A stretch of 64,000 nt of DNA from KBS-96 sp963722585 (lineage in GTDB: Bacteria; Acidobacteriota; Terriglobia; Bryobacterales; Bryobacteraceae). A program made the position numbers and the translations under genes. The notes under the pieces were generated by a model. It saw only the letters and a list, made by a program, of their open reading frames with translations, had not been told where the DNA came from and made no database searches. This document shows positions 36,935 through 46,075 of the stretch, in pieces. Location of the stretch: contig CAVRNU010000018.1 of assembly GCA_963722585.1 (NCBI GenBank), positions 1-64,000 on the forward strand, read 5' to 3'. The stretch's first letter is position 1; the number at the start of each line of letters is the position of its first letter.

Positions 36935-39900
36935 TCAAAAGATTATTTTCAAAGCAACTTGATTTTGTCTGTTCGCATTGCTGATGCCGCTGATGACGCC
37001 AAAGGTGGAATCGTTGACGTTAGCATCCGGCATCGCGAACTGCGGATGATTCAGCGCGTTGAAGGACTCAATGCGGAACTGTACATCGAAGTGTTCCGCT
37101 TTAAAATCCTTGAATAGCGAGAGATTGACGTTTGCTATTCCCGGCCCCCGGATGATGTTGCGCCCGCTGTTTCCAAACGCTCCTTGGACGGGCTGCTGGA
37201 ATGCCGCGGTGTTGAACCACTCGGAAATGCTCTTCTGAAAACCGCTTGGATACGGATTCCCCACCAAGTTCGCGCGCTCCGAGTAATCCTGGTTGACGAA
37301 ACCGATATCGTTCGCCGCGATGCTGAATGGGAACCCGCCTTGCCAGATTCCGATGGCATTCAACTGCCAGCCTCCGATCAAGGCATTTTCAACAGCGTTC
37401 GCGTGTCCGGAGAGCAGTTTGCCTTTGCCGATGGGCAAGGCATAGAGCAGGCTCAGGGCAAGCCGTTGCCCTACGTCGTAGCTGGAAAGGCCGTAATCCG
37501 CGGCTAGATCGTGGCTGTTTTGAGGGCCCGCCCAGCCTGCAACGTCGCCGTTCACGGCCGCGGCCGCTGACTTCGGATCCAGTGCCTTCGACCACGTATA
37601 CGCGGCCAGCACCGTCAGGTCGGTCCCTCGATGCTCGACTTTCACATCGAGAGCGTTGTAGTTCGAATACCCGTTCCACCCCTCGTAGACGAGCGTCCCG
37701 AGGTTCTGGTACGGCAGGCGTTGCGTGACCGTTGCCGCGCAGCCGGGGCCCGCAGGTTGAGACAGAATGCACTCGGTCGGCTGGTTGGGATTGGTTCTGA
37801 TGTTGAGGTTAGTCCCCTTGTTACCAACGTAGTCGACATCGAGAATCGTATTTTTGAGGACGTTCCGCTCGATTGAGAACGACCATTCGTCAACGTAGGG
37901 ATCCAGTTTCTTTGTCGCGGCGATTTGCAGAAAGCTCAGATCCGCAGGCGTCACCGGCGACGGTGTGGACAAGGTGGGAAACAGATTGTTCGTGTTGTAG
38001 ATTACTCCGGTTGCTTTGTTCGATGTGTAGAGCTGCGACGGCGCCAGCGGATAGACTGCCGTTGACGCCTCGTATTCATTCGATTCCGAGGTGTCATAGA
38101 ACCGTCCGTATCCGCCGCGCATTACGGTCTTATCGTCAAGACGGTAAGCAAAACCGGCCCGGGGCGCCCATACATTTCGTGGAGCTGGTCCGTTACTTCT
38201 GCTGCCGTTGTACACGTAATACCCGTTCCCAAACTCCTGGACGATCTGCTTGTTCGCCACGTAAAGGCCACCTCCGGGCAGCGACGTATTGAGCCACGCG
38301 AAGTGATTTTGTTCTTCTGTGGCCACGCCGGAGAAGTCGTAGCGAAGCCCCAGGTTCAGCGTTAACTTGCTCGACACCTTGAAGTCGTCCTGAAAATACG
38401 GCGCCCACGCCACAAAGTGCAGGTGCGGCGAATTGCCAGCCGAGGGATTCGCCAGCGGTCCGGGTTGGTCCACCTGGGCCTGATAGACGTCTCCCAGCAG
38501 CATGTCTGCAACGTTGTTGTTCGTGAATTCTCCGTCAAAGGTGAAAACTCCGTAGGGATTGGACGTGTTCAGCAGGTCAAGTTGCCACTTGCGGTACTGG
38601 AATCCGGCCCCGATCGTATGTTTGCCGTGATTCCAGGAAAGCGAGTCGCCCGCATCCCAGGTCGGCTGATTCTGGTTGTTCGGCAGGTTCACCGCGCCTC
38701 CCCCACACGTATACGCCACGGTAGAGTCGGCTCCCGTCACATTGAAACACACCCTCGGATAACTCGAGTCGGGCATGTTGAAAGTTCCGGTAAGCCCGAG
38801 CGCGCTGATGGCCGATTGAGGGATTAGGTACCCGATCCTGTCACCCTCAATTCCAATGTAGGCGACACGCACCTGATTGACCAGGTTCGGCGTAAAGGTG
38901 TGTGTCTCTGTTCCCTGGTAGTGGTGCGACGGCTCCAGAACTGTCTGGTTCGAGAGTGCGTTCAGGCCCTGCGGCTGAGTCTGGCTGGCGTCCACAATGG
39001 TCGTGCGAAAAAAGAATTCGTCCGAAGAGCCGAGCATTTGGTCGATTCGATACGTTTGCTGATCGGAAACGGTCGGCGCCGGCAATGCGGCGACAAAGTT
39101 GAAGGACCCCGATGCATTGGGGGCGGGAAAGAATTGGTTCGCAGCCATGACGCCTAAGCGTGAGAACCTGCTGGTTGGGATGATGTAGTTTCCACTCGAA
39201 TCTTGCGGAAACGGGAATCCAGAGGTAGGATCGAGGACCGGTGCTTTGGTCCCGGGAATAGCTCCCCCCAGCTCGGCTGGAGTCGGAACGTTTCCGTTCT
39301 CCACATTCGAAGTGGCGATTCTCAGGCCTTCGTAGTTGGCGAAGAAGAACGTCTTGTTCTTCCCGTTGTAAAGGTGCGGGATGATGATGGGGCCGCCCAG
39401 CGAGTAGCCGAACTGGTTCTGCTTGAACGGCGCCACCGGCTGCGGTACCACGTTGAAGAACGAACGAGCATCGAGCGCGTTGTTGCGCAGGAACTCGAAC
39501 ACCGTGCCGTGAAACTCGTTCGAACCCGACTTCGTGCTGATATTGACTTGGTTTGCGCTGAATCCGTATTCCGCCGAATAGGTCTTTGTCTGCGTCTTGA
39601 ATTCCTGAATTGCGTCGATCGAGAGGGTGTAGGCGGGCGTGTCGTAGGAGGTATCCAAAATCGTCGTGCCATCGACGGTATAACCGTTCGAGTCGCTGTT
39701 GCCGCCGCTCAGGCTTATGGCGTTGCCTTGGTTGAAGCGGTATTGCCCCTGCTCGCCGCCGGTTTCCACTGCGCCTGGTGTCAGAAAGAGCAGATCGTAG
39801 AAGAAGCGGCCATTCAGAGGCAGATCCGTGATCTGTTTGGCAGTAATTACCTGGCCCACCGTGGCCGAATCCGTGTTCAGGGCAAGTGGTTGCGCGTTCA

Positions 39901-40246
39901 CGGTAATACTCTCCGTTACGGAGCCGGGCGACAAAGTAACATTGACTCTCAGAACCTGATCCACTTCCAGGACAAGCCCCGCCGATGTGCTGCTCTTGAA
40001 TCCCGGCTTGTTCACCGTGACCGAGTAGTGCCCGGGCGGCAGTAGTGTCGCCGTGTAATTGCCATTTGTATCTGTGACCGCCGATCTTGACGCATGCGTG
40101 TCGGTGTTCTCAATCAGGATCGATGCTCCATCGACGACAGAATGTGTCGAATCGGCGACCGTTCCGGTGATTGTCCCGGTCGTGTTTTGTGCTCGCATCA
40201 GACTTACACCGAACAAGCAGACGAGGATCAATAAGCATTGCCTCAT
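36935..40246 (-). CDS. Oar-like TonB-dependent receptor (module B)
   Basis: I place the start at ATG 40246, 3 bp after AAGGAGA (40250-40256 complement), giving signal MRQCLLILVCLFGVSLMRAQ. An in-frame ATG at 40261 with its own GGAGGGG is also possible. The carboxypeptidase-regulatory domain (GTITGTVADSTHSVVDGASI, GNYTATLLPPGHYSVTV), plug (LPLNGRFFYDLLFLTPGAVE, ANQVNISTKSGSNEFHGTVF) and barrel follow, and it ends NQVALKIIF with a terminal aromatic. Length and order match the module-A receptor, though the two are clearly diverged. It is divergent from the membrane regulator at 40469, across a region holding a perfect inverted repeat. Confidence 0.9.
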   Translation of the reverse strand: MRQCLLILVCLFGVSLMRAQNTTGTITGTVADSTHSVVDGASILIENTDTHASRSAVTDTNGNYTATLLPPGHYSVTVNKPGFKSSTSAGLVLEVDQVLRVNVTLSPGSVTESITVNAQPLALNTDSATVGQVITAKQITDLPLNGRFFYDLLFLTPGAVETGGEQGQYRFNQGNAISLSGGNSDSNGYTVDGTTILDTSYDTPAYTLSIDAIQEFKTQTKTYSAEYGFSANQVNISTKSGSNEFHGTVFEFLRNNALDARSFFNVVPQPVAPFKQNQFGYSLGGPIIIPHLYNGKNKTFFFANYEGLRIATSNVENGNVPTPAELGGAIPGTKAPVLDPTSGFPFPQDSSGNYIIPTSRFSRLGVMAANQFFPAPNASGSFNFVAALPAPTVSDQQTYRIDQMLGSSDEFFFRTTIVDASQTQPQGLNALSNQTVLEPSHHYQGTETHTFTPNLVNQVRVAYIGIEGDRIGYLIPQSAISALGLTGTFNMPDSSYPRVCFNVTGADSTVAYTCGGGAVNLPNNQNQPTWDAGDSLSWNHGKHTIGAGFQYRKWQLDLLNTSNPYGVFTFDGEFTNNNVADMLLGDVYQAQVDQPGPLANPSAGNSPHLHFVAWAPYFQDDFKVSSKLTLNLGLRYDFSGVATEEQNHFAWLNTSLPGGGLYVANKQIVQEFGNGYYVYNGSRSNGPAPRNVWAPRAGFAYRLDDKTVMRGGYGRFYDTSESNEYEASTAVYPLAPSQLYTSNKATGVIYNTNNLFPTLSTPSPVTPADLSFLQIAATKKLDPYVDEWSFSIERNVLKNTILDVDYVGNKGTNLNIRTNPNQPTECILSQPAGPGCAATVTQRLPYQNLGTLVYEGWNGYSNYNALDVKVEHRGTDLTVLAAYTWSKALDPKSAAAAVNGDVAGWAGPQNSHDLAADYGLSSYDVGQRLALSLLYALPIGKGKLLSGHANAVENALIGGWQLNAIGIWQGGFPFSIAANDIGFVNQDYSERANLVGNPYPSGFQKSISEWFNTAAFQQPVQGAFGNSGRNIIRGPGIANVNLSLFKDFKAEHFDVQFRIESFNALNHPQFAMPDANVNDSTFGVISGISNANRQNQVALKIIF

Positions 40247-40398
40247 GCGTCTCCTTGACATTTCCCCCTCCAAACGTATGGTCCCCATGTGCGATTGAAT
40301 ACGGTCGACCCCGAATTCGTCACGATTTTGCATGCCCGAACGTACGGCAGATTTTATGGCGCGAGCAGGTGTTTGACAGTAGTGATCTTGCAAGCACT

Positions 40399-40422
40399 GT
40401 CTCTGCAATTAGTTGCAGAGAC
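40399..40422. promoter_or_regulatory. Perfect 10-4-10 inverted repeat between receptor and regulator genes
   Basis: GTCTCTGCAA (40399-40408), TTAG, then TTGCAGAGAC (40413-40422) is a perfect dyad in the 222-bp region between the divergent module-B receptor and the membrane regulator. It is not followed by a T run, so it is not an intrinsic terminator. A dimeric repressor or activator site is the simplest reading. The regulator encoded next to it is the first candidate to bind. A second, shorter palindrome GGGTTAACCC lies at 40456-40465, just before the regulator start. Confidence 0.55.
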
Positions 40423-40468
40423 GTTACACGGGAGGTAAACTACCTGCAAAGGGTTGGGTTAACCCTGA

Positions 40469-41794
40469 ATGGAACGTTACCAGAAGGCCAAGCACGCCAC
40501 GATTCCGCAAGGCGAGTGCCCACGCGAGCGAATCGAGTCCACGCTAGCGACGATTCTGGCTAGCGAACATTTTCGGACCAGCTCACAATGCCGGGAACTG
40601 CTGCAGTACATCGTCACCCATACACTCATCGCAGACCATGGTTTGCTGAAGGAGCGCGTAATCGGCGTGAGCGTTTTCGGACGCAAAGCCGATTACGACC
40701 CAGCCAGTGATCCCATTGTCCGGGTCAGGGCGTCTGATGTGCGAAAACGGCTGGCCCAGTTCTATCAGGGCGACGCATGCCTGGCTGGCATGGCCAGGAT
40801 CGACATACCGATTGGCGGATATCACGCGACTTTTCGAATCCTCCCCAACGGGATTTCGCGGGTTGAAGTTCCGATCGCGGAAGAGAACGTCGTCGAGAGT
40901 TCTATTGAGGAGTGTTCGGAAACCTCGATTGGACATAAGTCTCCGTCACCGATTCAACCGGAGGCTATTCCATTTAGACCTGGTAATCGTGCATGGCTGC
41001 GCTCAGGGCTTCCGCTCGTTGTATTAGTGACGGTTGCCGCCGTGAGTTGGATTGTTTGGCACTCCCGCAACCACACACCCTTTGATGACTTCTGGGACCC
41101 GGCTTTTGCGAGCACGAAGGCGATCACAATCTACAACGCTGAAAATCCAGCGTATCGCCTGCCCTGCGCTACGCAGAACAATGATCCGGGCTTGCCAGGC
41201 AAGTACATTGTTCCGTGCCAGCAGGGAGAACAGTTTGCAATCTCCGACTTGATTCCAGTTCAGAACCAGTTCATAGCAATCGGGGACGGATATGCAACCG
41301 CGCTACTCTGTGGTTTGTTTGCTCGAAAGGGTAAAGCTTATCAGCTCCGAGTTGGAAGCGAATTGTCGTTTGTAGACCTGCGTTACTCGCCGGCGGTTCT
41401 CATTGGCGCCTTTAACAACGCCTGGACACTCGAGACCACAAGAGATTTGAAGTTCGTCTTTTCGGAATATCCGTCTATCCGTGAGCGAGGCGGCCAGAAC
41501 CGCGTCTGGACTCTTTCGCATCTAGCTCGGGACGGCAAAAGTGAGGAAGATTATGCGATTGTGTCCCGCGTCTTCAGCTCATACACCGGGCAATTCTTGA
41601 TAGCCGCGGCCGGCATCACGCAGAACGGCACAAGAGCAGCCGGCGAGTTCTTGACATCGCGGGACGAGTTAGAGGCTGCACTTAAACGTCTGCCTTCTGG
41701 CTGGGCCAAGCGCAACATCCAGTTCGTCATCCATACACAGATTGTTCAGGAGGCGCCCGCGCGTCCGACGGTTGTGGCAAGTTGCTCTTGGTGA
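40469..41794 (+). CDS. Membrane-anchored regulator family protein (module B)
   Basis: The 441-residue protein is a paralogue of the 25639-26997 product. Its cytoplasmic block reads HFRTSSQCRELLQYIVTHTL, LKERVIGVSVFGRKADYDPA, SDPIVRVRASDVRKRLAQFY and IDIPIGGYHATF. A membrane helix follows at ~residues 173-193 (GLPLVVLVTVAAVSWIVW), then an external domain containing VLIGAFNNAWTLE and a C-terminus RNIQFVIHTQIVQEAP. The paralogue has VFLGSPWGNGVL and RYFQAVIRTEIIKGV at the same places. A one-component regulator that couples an extracellular signal to transcription is the likely role. No clear Shine-Dalgarno precedes ATG 40469; a palindrome overlaps that site, which could mean autoregulation. Confidence 0.65.
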   Translation: MERYQKAKHATIPQGECPRERIESTLATILASEHFRTSSQCRELLQYIVTHTLIADHGLLKERVIGVSVFGRKADYDPASDPIVRVRASDVRKRLAQFYQGDACLAGMARIDIPIGGYHATFRILPNGISRVEVPIAEENVVESSIEECSETSIGHKSPSPIQPEAIPFRPGNRAWLRSGLPLVVLVTVAAVSWIVWHSRNHTPFDDFWDPAFASTKAITIYNAENPAYRLPCATQNNDPGLPGKYIVPCQQGEQFAISDLIPVQNQFIAIGDGYATALLCGLFARKGKAYQLRVGSELSFVDLRYSPAVLIGAFNNAWTLETTRDLKFVFSEYPSIRERGGQNRVWTLSHLARDGKSEEDYAIVSRVFSSYTGQFLIAAAGITQNGTRAAGEFLTSRDELEAALKRLPSGWAKRNIQFVIHTQIVQEAPARPTVVASCSW

Positions 41795-41805
41795 TCCAGT
41801 GAATT

Positions 41806-42030
41806 GTGGTTTGGGATGCGCAAACTGAGGTGTCTCGCGTCATCCGTGCCACTCGATGCTGCCCACACGCCTTGTTGGGATATGCACACAACGGGCGCCG
41901 TCAGTCTACAGTATTGTTCGTCAGTGAAGGCACGATTCGCTCCGGAGCCAGTCCCCTGGCGGCCCATGCCAGGAACCAGGAAGAGGCGGGCGAATGTGTC
42001 GATCTTGTCAACTCGCGCCCGTTGATCGCT
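41806..42030 (-). pseudogene. Tannase/feruloyl-esterase C-terminal remnant
   Basis: Minus-strand frames piece together ARLFLVPGM, then GLAPERIVPSLTNNTVD, an in-frame TGA, and RRPLCAYPNKA, with GTDDARHLSLRIPN in another frame. Tannase/feruloyl esterases share the order RLFMVPGM...G.APERIV...RPLCPYP..A...G. The catalytic-His segment (GHCGGG) between the first two blocks is missing, so at least one deletion plus frameshifts have occurred. Only the last ~75 codons survive. The damaged end abuts the stop of the BNR-propeller gene. Confidence 0.5.
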
Positions 42031-42060
42031 GCGCGCTTTCGAAGTACTCCAATTGTATCT

Positions 42061-42669
42061 TCAGGTGGCACCGCGGCTAATGCAAAGACCGATAGCGGAC
42101 GCCGCGACGACGATGTTCGGATCTGCCTGGTGCGCGCGCACCTCGTGAACATCGCCGTCGATATCTATAGTGGGCTGCCAGGTTCTTCCGCCATCCATTG
42201 AACGCGGAATGCCTCCCACGTGAACGTTGGCGAACAGTATGCTCCCGTTCGAGCTGGCCGCAACCGAGCGAATGCCTAGCGGTGGCCCGAGACGCTGCCC
42301 ATTAACAATTGCCGAACCAGCAAACCAAGCATCCCGCCCCGCGATGTTGTCGAAACCATCGATAGGATCGAGCACCCCTCCTCCATGGCTCAGCCGTAGC
42401 ATTCGTGCATCGTCCGTTCCTACGTAGATGGCGTCTCTAACAGCCATACAGCACGAAAGCTCGAACTCGCTTGTAGCGACGCTTGTCCATTCGCCGCTTG
42501 GTGAACGCCTGCGCAGCGAATGTCGGCCGACAATGGCGAGCGCACCGCCACGTCCATCCGGTGCGAGCCCTCTGACGGGCTGGTTCGCAATCTCTTCGGT
42601 GCGCCCATCGCCGGTGACTGCGAACAGCCCATCGCCCCACCTAGCCACAAGTATCGTCGGTTTCGTCAC
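42061..42669 (-). CDS. BNR/YCF48-like beta-propeller protein, probably C-terminally truncated
   Basis: The 202-residue product starts at GTG 42669 behind an AGGAGG. Blades read ILVARWGDGLFAVTGDG, GGALAIVGRHSLRRRSPSGE, DAIYVGTDDARMLRLS and ILFANVHVGGIPRSMDGGRT with WQPTIDIDGDVHEVRAH. DGGRTW is a BNR/Asp-box motif. No signal peptide is seen, so it is probably cytosolic. The last blade stops at GLCISRGAT, where a full-length propeller would continue with another D-G-G-x-T-W motif, and the adjoining DNA is a tannase remnant. I infer that a deletion removed the C-terminal third. The ribosome site lies 116 bp from the IS21 insertion. Confidence 0.6.
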   Translation of the reverse strand: MTKPTILVARWGDGLFAVTGDGRTEEIANQPVRGLAPDGRGGALAIVGRHSLRRRSPSGEWTSVATSEFELSCCMAVRDAIYVGTDDARMLRLSHGGGVLDPIDGFDNIAGRDAWFAGSAIVNGQRLGPPLGIRSVAASSNGSILFANVHVGGIPRSMDGGRTWQPTIDIDGDVHEVRAHQADPNIVVAASAIGLCISRGAT

Positions 42670-43039
42670 CGATCACCCTCCTCTCCCAGTTGTCGCGGGC
42701 TATCAGAGTTGTTGAACAAGGCCATGCGTTCTCTTGGAGCGAGCCATTGTGATTCGGCCAACGTGCACGCCCAATCAATGATTCTTGCGGATTCCGAGGC
42801 ATGAAAATAATCATTCCGAGCTGATGAAAATAGTCGTTCCGAGGTAAGCGCGATTGGGAATTCCGCGGTCATGACGATCGAAAAATGGCCGGTTTCGGAA
42901 TGGCTAATCGCGTGAACCTCGGAATGATCAATCGCGATGAACTCGGAACGGCGAATCGCGATTTGGTTGGAACGGAACTGGGTGGCGCTGGACAACAAAC
43001 AAGACAATCTGATCCTGTTTGAAACAGGGAGGGTCGGAT

Positions 43040-44600
43040 TTGTCGGAAAAGGCACTGTCCATGCGCAAGACACGAGAGGTACTCCGTTTATCGGCACTGG
43101 GGCTCAATCAGAACCAAATCGCCCGCAGTTGTTCGATCGTTCAAAGCACCGTTCATAAATATCTAAAACTGGCCCAGGCGGCCAATCTGAGTTGGCCGCT
43201 GCCAGAAGACGTCAGCGATGAGCGGCTGGATGAGCTTTTGTTCGGCCAGCGGCCCGCTCCGCCGAGCCGCCGGCAGCATCCGGAACCTGATTTCGCTGCC
43301 ATTCACAAAGAGCTCGAAAACCCACCGGGACTTGACGTTGGAGCTGCTCTGGCAGGAGTACAAGAAGAATGAACCGGGTGGCTATAAATACAGCCGGTTT
43401 TGTGACCTCTACCGCAACTGGAACCAGGCTCGGAACCTCAGCCTGCGTCAGCAGCATCATCCCGGCGAAAAGATGTTTGTCGATTACGCCGGCGCCACCA
43501 TTGCCGTGTATAACCGCGACACCGGCGAGATGCATCCGGCAGCGGTGTTTGTAGCCACACTCGGATACAGCAGTTACACCTTCGCTGAAGCCACCTGGAG
43601 CCAGGAACTGGCATGCTGGATCGGCTCGCATATTCGGGCTTTTGAATATTTCTCAGGCGTACCCAGGCTGGTGGTTCCGGATAACACCAAAACCGGGGTC
43701 ACCAAAGCCTGCCGCTACGAGCCTGATCTGAATCCAACTTACAGCGAAATGGCGGCCCATTACTCGGTGGCAGTTTTGCCAGCGCGCCCGAGAAAACCCC
43801 GGGACAAAGCTAAAGTTGAAAATGCCGTTCAGCTCGTGCAGCGCTGGATTATTGCAGCTCTGCGCAAGCGCCGCTTCTATAGTCTGGGCGAAGTCAACGA
43901 AGCGATTGCAGAACTGCTGACGCATCTCAACAACAAACCATTTCGCAAACGCGAGGGTACACGTGCTAGCCTGTTTGCCGCCCTTGAAAAGCCGGCCTTA
44001 CGGCCGCTCCTTGGCGAGCGTTACGAGATCGGTCGCTGGCGCAATTTGAAAGTCGAATTGGATTATCATGTGCCGGCGGAAGGGCATTTCTACAGCGTTC
44101 CCTATCAATTGGTGGGCCAGCAAGTCGACATTCGCACCACGGGCGCCACGGTGGAGGTGTTTCACAAAGGGGTGCGAGTTGCCAGCCATGCTCGCAGCTT
44201 CGTAGCCGATGAGGTCACCACGGTTGCCGAGCACCGGCCCAAATCTCATCAGCAATACCTCGAGTGGACACCTTCGCGTCTGCTGAGTTGGGCCGACGCC
44301 GCTGGGCCCAACACGGGCGAGTTATTCCGCCAGATTCTGGCCACCAAGCCGCATCCGGAGATGGGCTATCGCGCATGCCTGGGCTTGGTGCGTCTGGGTG
44401 GCAAATGCAGCATCGAACGGCTGGAAGCGGCGGCCGCACGCGCCGTGCACATTGGCGCTTATTCATTCGCCAGTGTGGTTTCCATTCTGCAGCATCGCCT
44501 GGAGAGCCAGCCGCTCCCGGAAGCTGCAGCCATCTCACCTCCTCTGGTGATCCACGACAACATTCGTGGCGCAGCCTACTTTGACACCACCGTTCAGTAA
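43040..44600 (+). pseudogene. istA: istA transposase (IS21 family) with a one-base frameshift
   Basis: A TTG at 43040 has GGAGG about 7 bp upstream; ATG 43061 is an alternative. The N-terminus MRKTREVLRLSALGLNQNQI with SIVQSTVHKYL is the helix-turn-helix. The frame continues to HPEPDFAAIHKELEN and then breaks at about 43320, where CCC replaces an expected CC. The rest, HRDLTLELLWQEYKKNEPGG to AAYFDTTVQ, is in the next frame and carries the DDE core (KMFVDYAGATIAVY, LVVPDNTKTGV, KAKVENAVQLVQRW). Without a shift no full transposase is made. A programmed shift is possible but the site AAAACCC is not a standard slippery heptamer, and IS21 istA is normally unbroken. Confidence 0.85.
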
Positions 44601-44612
44601 AGGAGAATCTTC

Positions 44613-45359
44613 ATGCTCAATCAACAAACTCTGCACAAACTCTATGTGATGCGTCTGAACGGCATGGCCGATGCCTTTCGGCAGCAGCTGGAACAGCCTG
44701 ACCTGGCCACGCTCAGCTTCGAAGAGCGTTTCGGGATGCTAGTTGATCGCCAGTGGAGCTGGAAGGAAGAACGTGCCTTGGCCCGCCGGCTACGCAACTC
44801 GCGCCTGAAAAGCACGGCGTCGGTGGAAGACATCGATTATCAAACTGCGCGTGGACTGGATCGCGCTCTGATCCGTTCACTCGTGGCTGAGTCGGAATGG
44901 GTGAAACAGCATCAGAACATTTTTTTAATCGGTGCAACTGGCATCGGCAAGAGTTGGCTTGCGGCTGCCCTGGCGCATAAAGCCTGCCGAGACGGCTACA
45001 CCGTCTATTACGCACGCGCGGCACAGCTGTTCCGTGACTTAGCCCTCGCCCATGCCGACGGCAGTTTCAGCCGCTTATTGCGACGCTTGGAGCAAACCGA
45101 TGTTCTGGTGATCGATGATTTCTGCATGACACCCCTGGCCGAAACTGAGCGCAGGGACTTGCTGGAGATCTGCGATGACCGCTATCAGACGCGCTCCACC
45201 ATCTTGACTTCGCAAATCCCCGTCCAAAACTGGCATGCGCAGATCGGCGATCCCACCGTCGCCGACAGCATCCTCGACCGCCTGGTTCATCATGCGCAGC
45301 GCATTGACCTGAAGGGCGAATCCATGCGTAAGAAGCGCGGCGGCAAGGAGGCGGCATGA
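44613..45359 (+). CDS. istB: IstB-like ATPase, IS21 transposition helper
   Basis: The 248-residue AAA+ ATPase has Walker A GATGIGKS at residues 107-114, Walker B VLVIDDF near residue 160, and sensor TRSTILTSQIPVQNWH. The C-terminus DSILDRLVHHAQRIDLKGES is typical. It begins 12 bp after istA behind AAGGAG. In IS21-type elements IstB assembles on target DNA and directs IstA. Its stop overlaps the next gene (ATGA), so all three genes form one transcription unit. Diverged istB pieces occur at 8603 and 55345. Confidence 0.95.
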   Translation: MLNQQTLHKLYVMRLNGMADAFRQQLEQPDLATLSFEERFGMLVDRQWSWKEERALARRLRNSRLKSTASVEDIDYQTARGLDRALIRSLVAESEWVKQHQNIFLIGATGIGKSWLAAALAHKACRDGYTVYYARAAQLFRDLALAHADGSFSRLLRRLEQTDVLVIDDFCMTPLAETERRDLLEICDDRYQTRSTILTSQIPVQNWHAQIGDPTVADSILDRLVHHAQRIDLKGESMRKKRGGKEAA

Positions 45360-46075
45360 GCGAATCCCGTCTGCTCCTCAAACACCCCACCGGTTTCTTC
45401 GCTGCCGGAGCGGAACTGAACCAAGCTCTCGAACTGCTCTCCGACGGCGCGTTCAAAATCTTTGTCTATGTTTGCCTCCATGCCGACCGGCGCAGCGCGC
45501 AATTGCGTTTCCGTATGGCTGAACTCGCTCAGGCTACGGGGCACAGCACACGTTCGCTCACCAGTTATTTGGAGGAGATCCGGAGATCCGAAGTGGCGCT
45601 GGTGTATCGCGCCGCCAACCAGCACGAGCTCGGGCGCATCGAGATCCGCGACTCGTTCTGGCCCTATCACAAACAAGTCGCCGAAAGTTCCGAAGACCCT
45701 GAGCAGTGCCTGTATGTCTCGCGCGTACGGGGACTCTTTCTCGAACCGGCTTGTGTACGTGCGGTCTTCTCGTCGGCCGATGAGAAACTGGCCGGCGACT
45801 GGTACCGCTCTGGTGTCCCACTGGATCAGATCGAGCGTGCCATCCTCATGGGTTGCGCCAGAAAATACGTGGCGTTGTTCAACCATTCAACCACCGTAAC
45901 TCCCATCACCAGCCTCCAATATTTTGCTGGCCCGCTGGAGGAGATCACAGCCATGGAGACGCCGCTCAATTACTGGCGCTATCTGGCTTCTCGAGTCCGC
46001 AAGATGGAAACCGAATGGCGTGCCCATGCAAATTTTGCGTCAGCAGCGCCCGCCGAAAACCAAGAAACGAAATGA
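45356..46075 (+). CDS. IS21 passenger protein with winged-helix N-terminus
   Basis: This 239-residue protein lies inside the IS21 ends and overlaps istB by 4 bp. Its N-terminal ~100 residues contain LSDGAFKIFVYVCLHADRRS, FRMAELAQATGHSTRSLTSY and LEEIRRSEVALVYRA, a winged helix-turn-helix like those at the start of plasmid replication initiators. The C-terminal half has VPLDQIERAILMGCARKYVA and ITSLQYFAGPLEEI, reminiscent of the last helices of such proteins. Possible roles are control of istAB expression, end or target binding, or a replication-like step. Standard IS21 elements lack such a gene. Confidence 0.65.
   Translation: MSESRLLLKHPTGFFAAGAELNQALELLSDGAFKIFVYVCLHADRRSAQLRFRMAELAQATGHSTRSLTSYLEEIRRSEVALVYRAANQHELGRIEIRDSFWPYHKQVAESSEDPEQCLYVSRVRGLFLEPACVRAVFSSADEKLAGDWYRSGVPLDQIERAILMGCARKYVALFNHSTTVTPITSLQYFAGPLEEITAMETPLNYWRYLASRVRKMETEWRAHANFASAAPAENQETK

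Noticed and set aside
39203..40045. 280-codon open frame on the plus strand
   Set aside because: It lies wholly inside the Oar-like receptor on the other strand and has no independent support.
42666..43097. 143-codon minus-strand frame over the left IS21 end
   Set aside because: It is made of the terminal repeat sequences of the IS and the target flank, not a gene.
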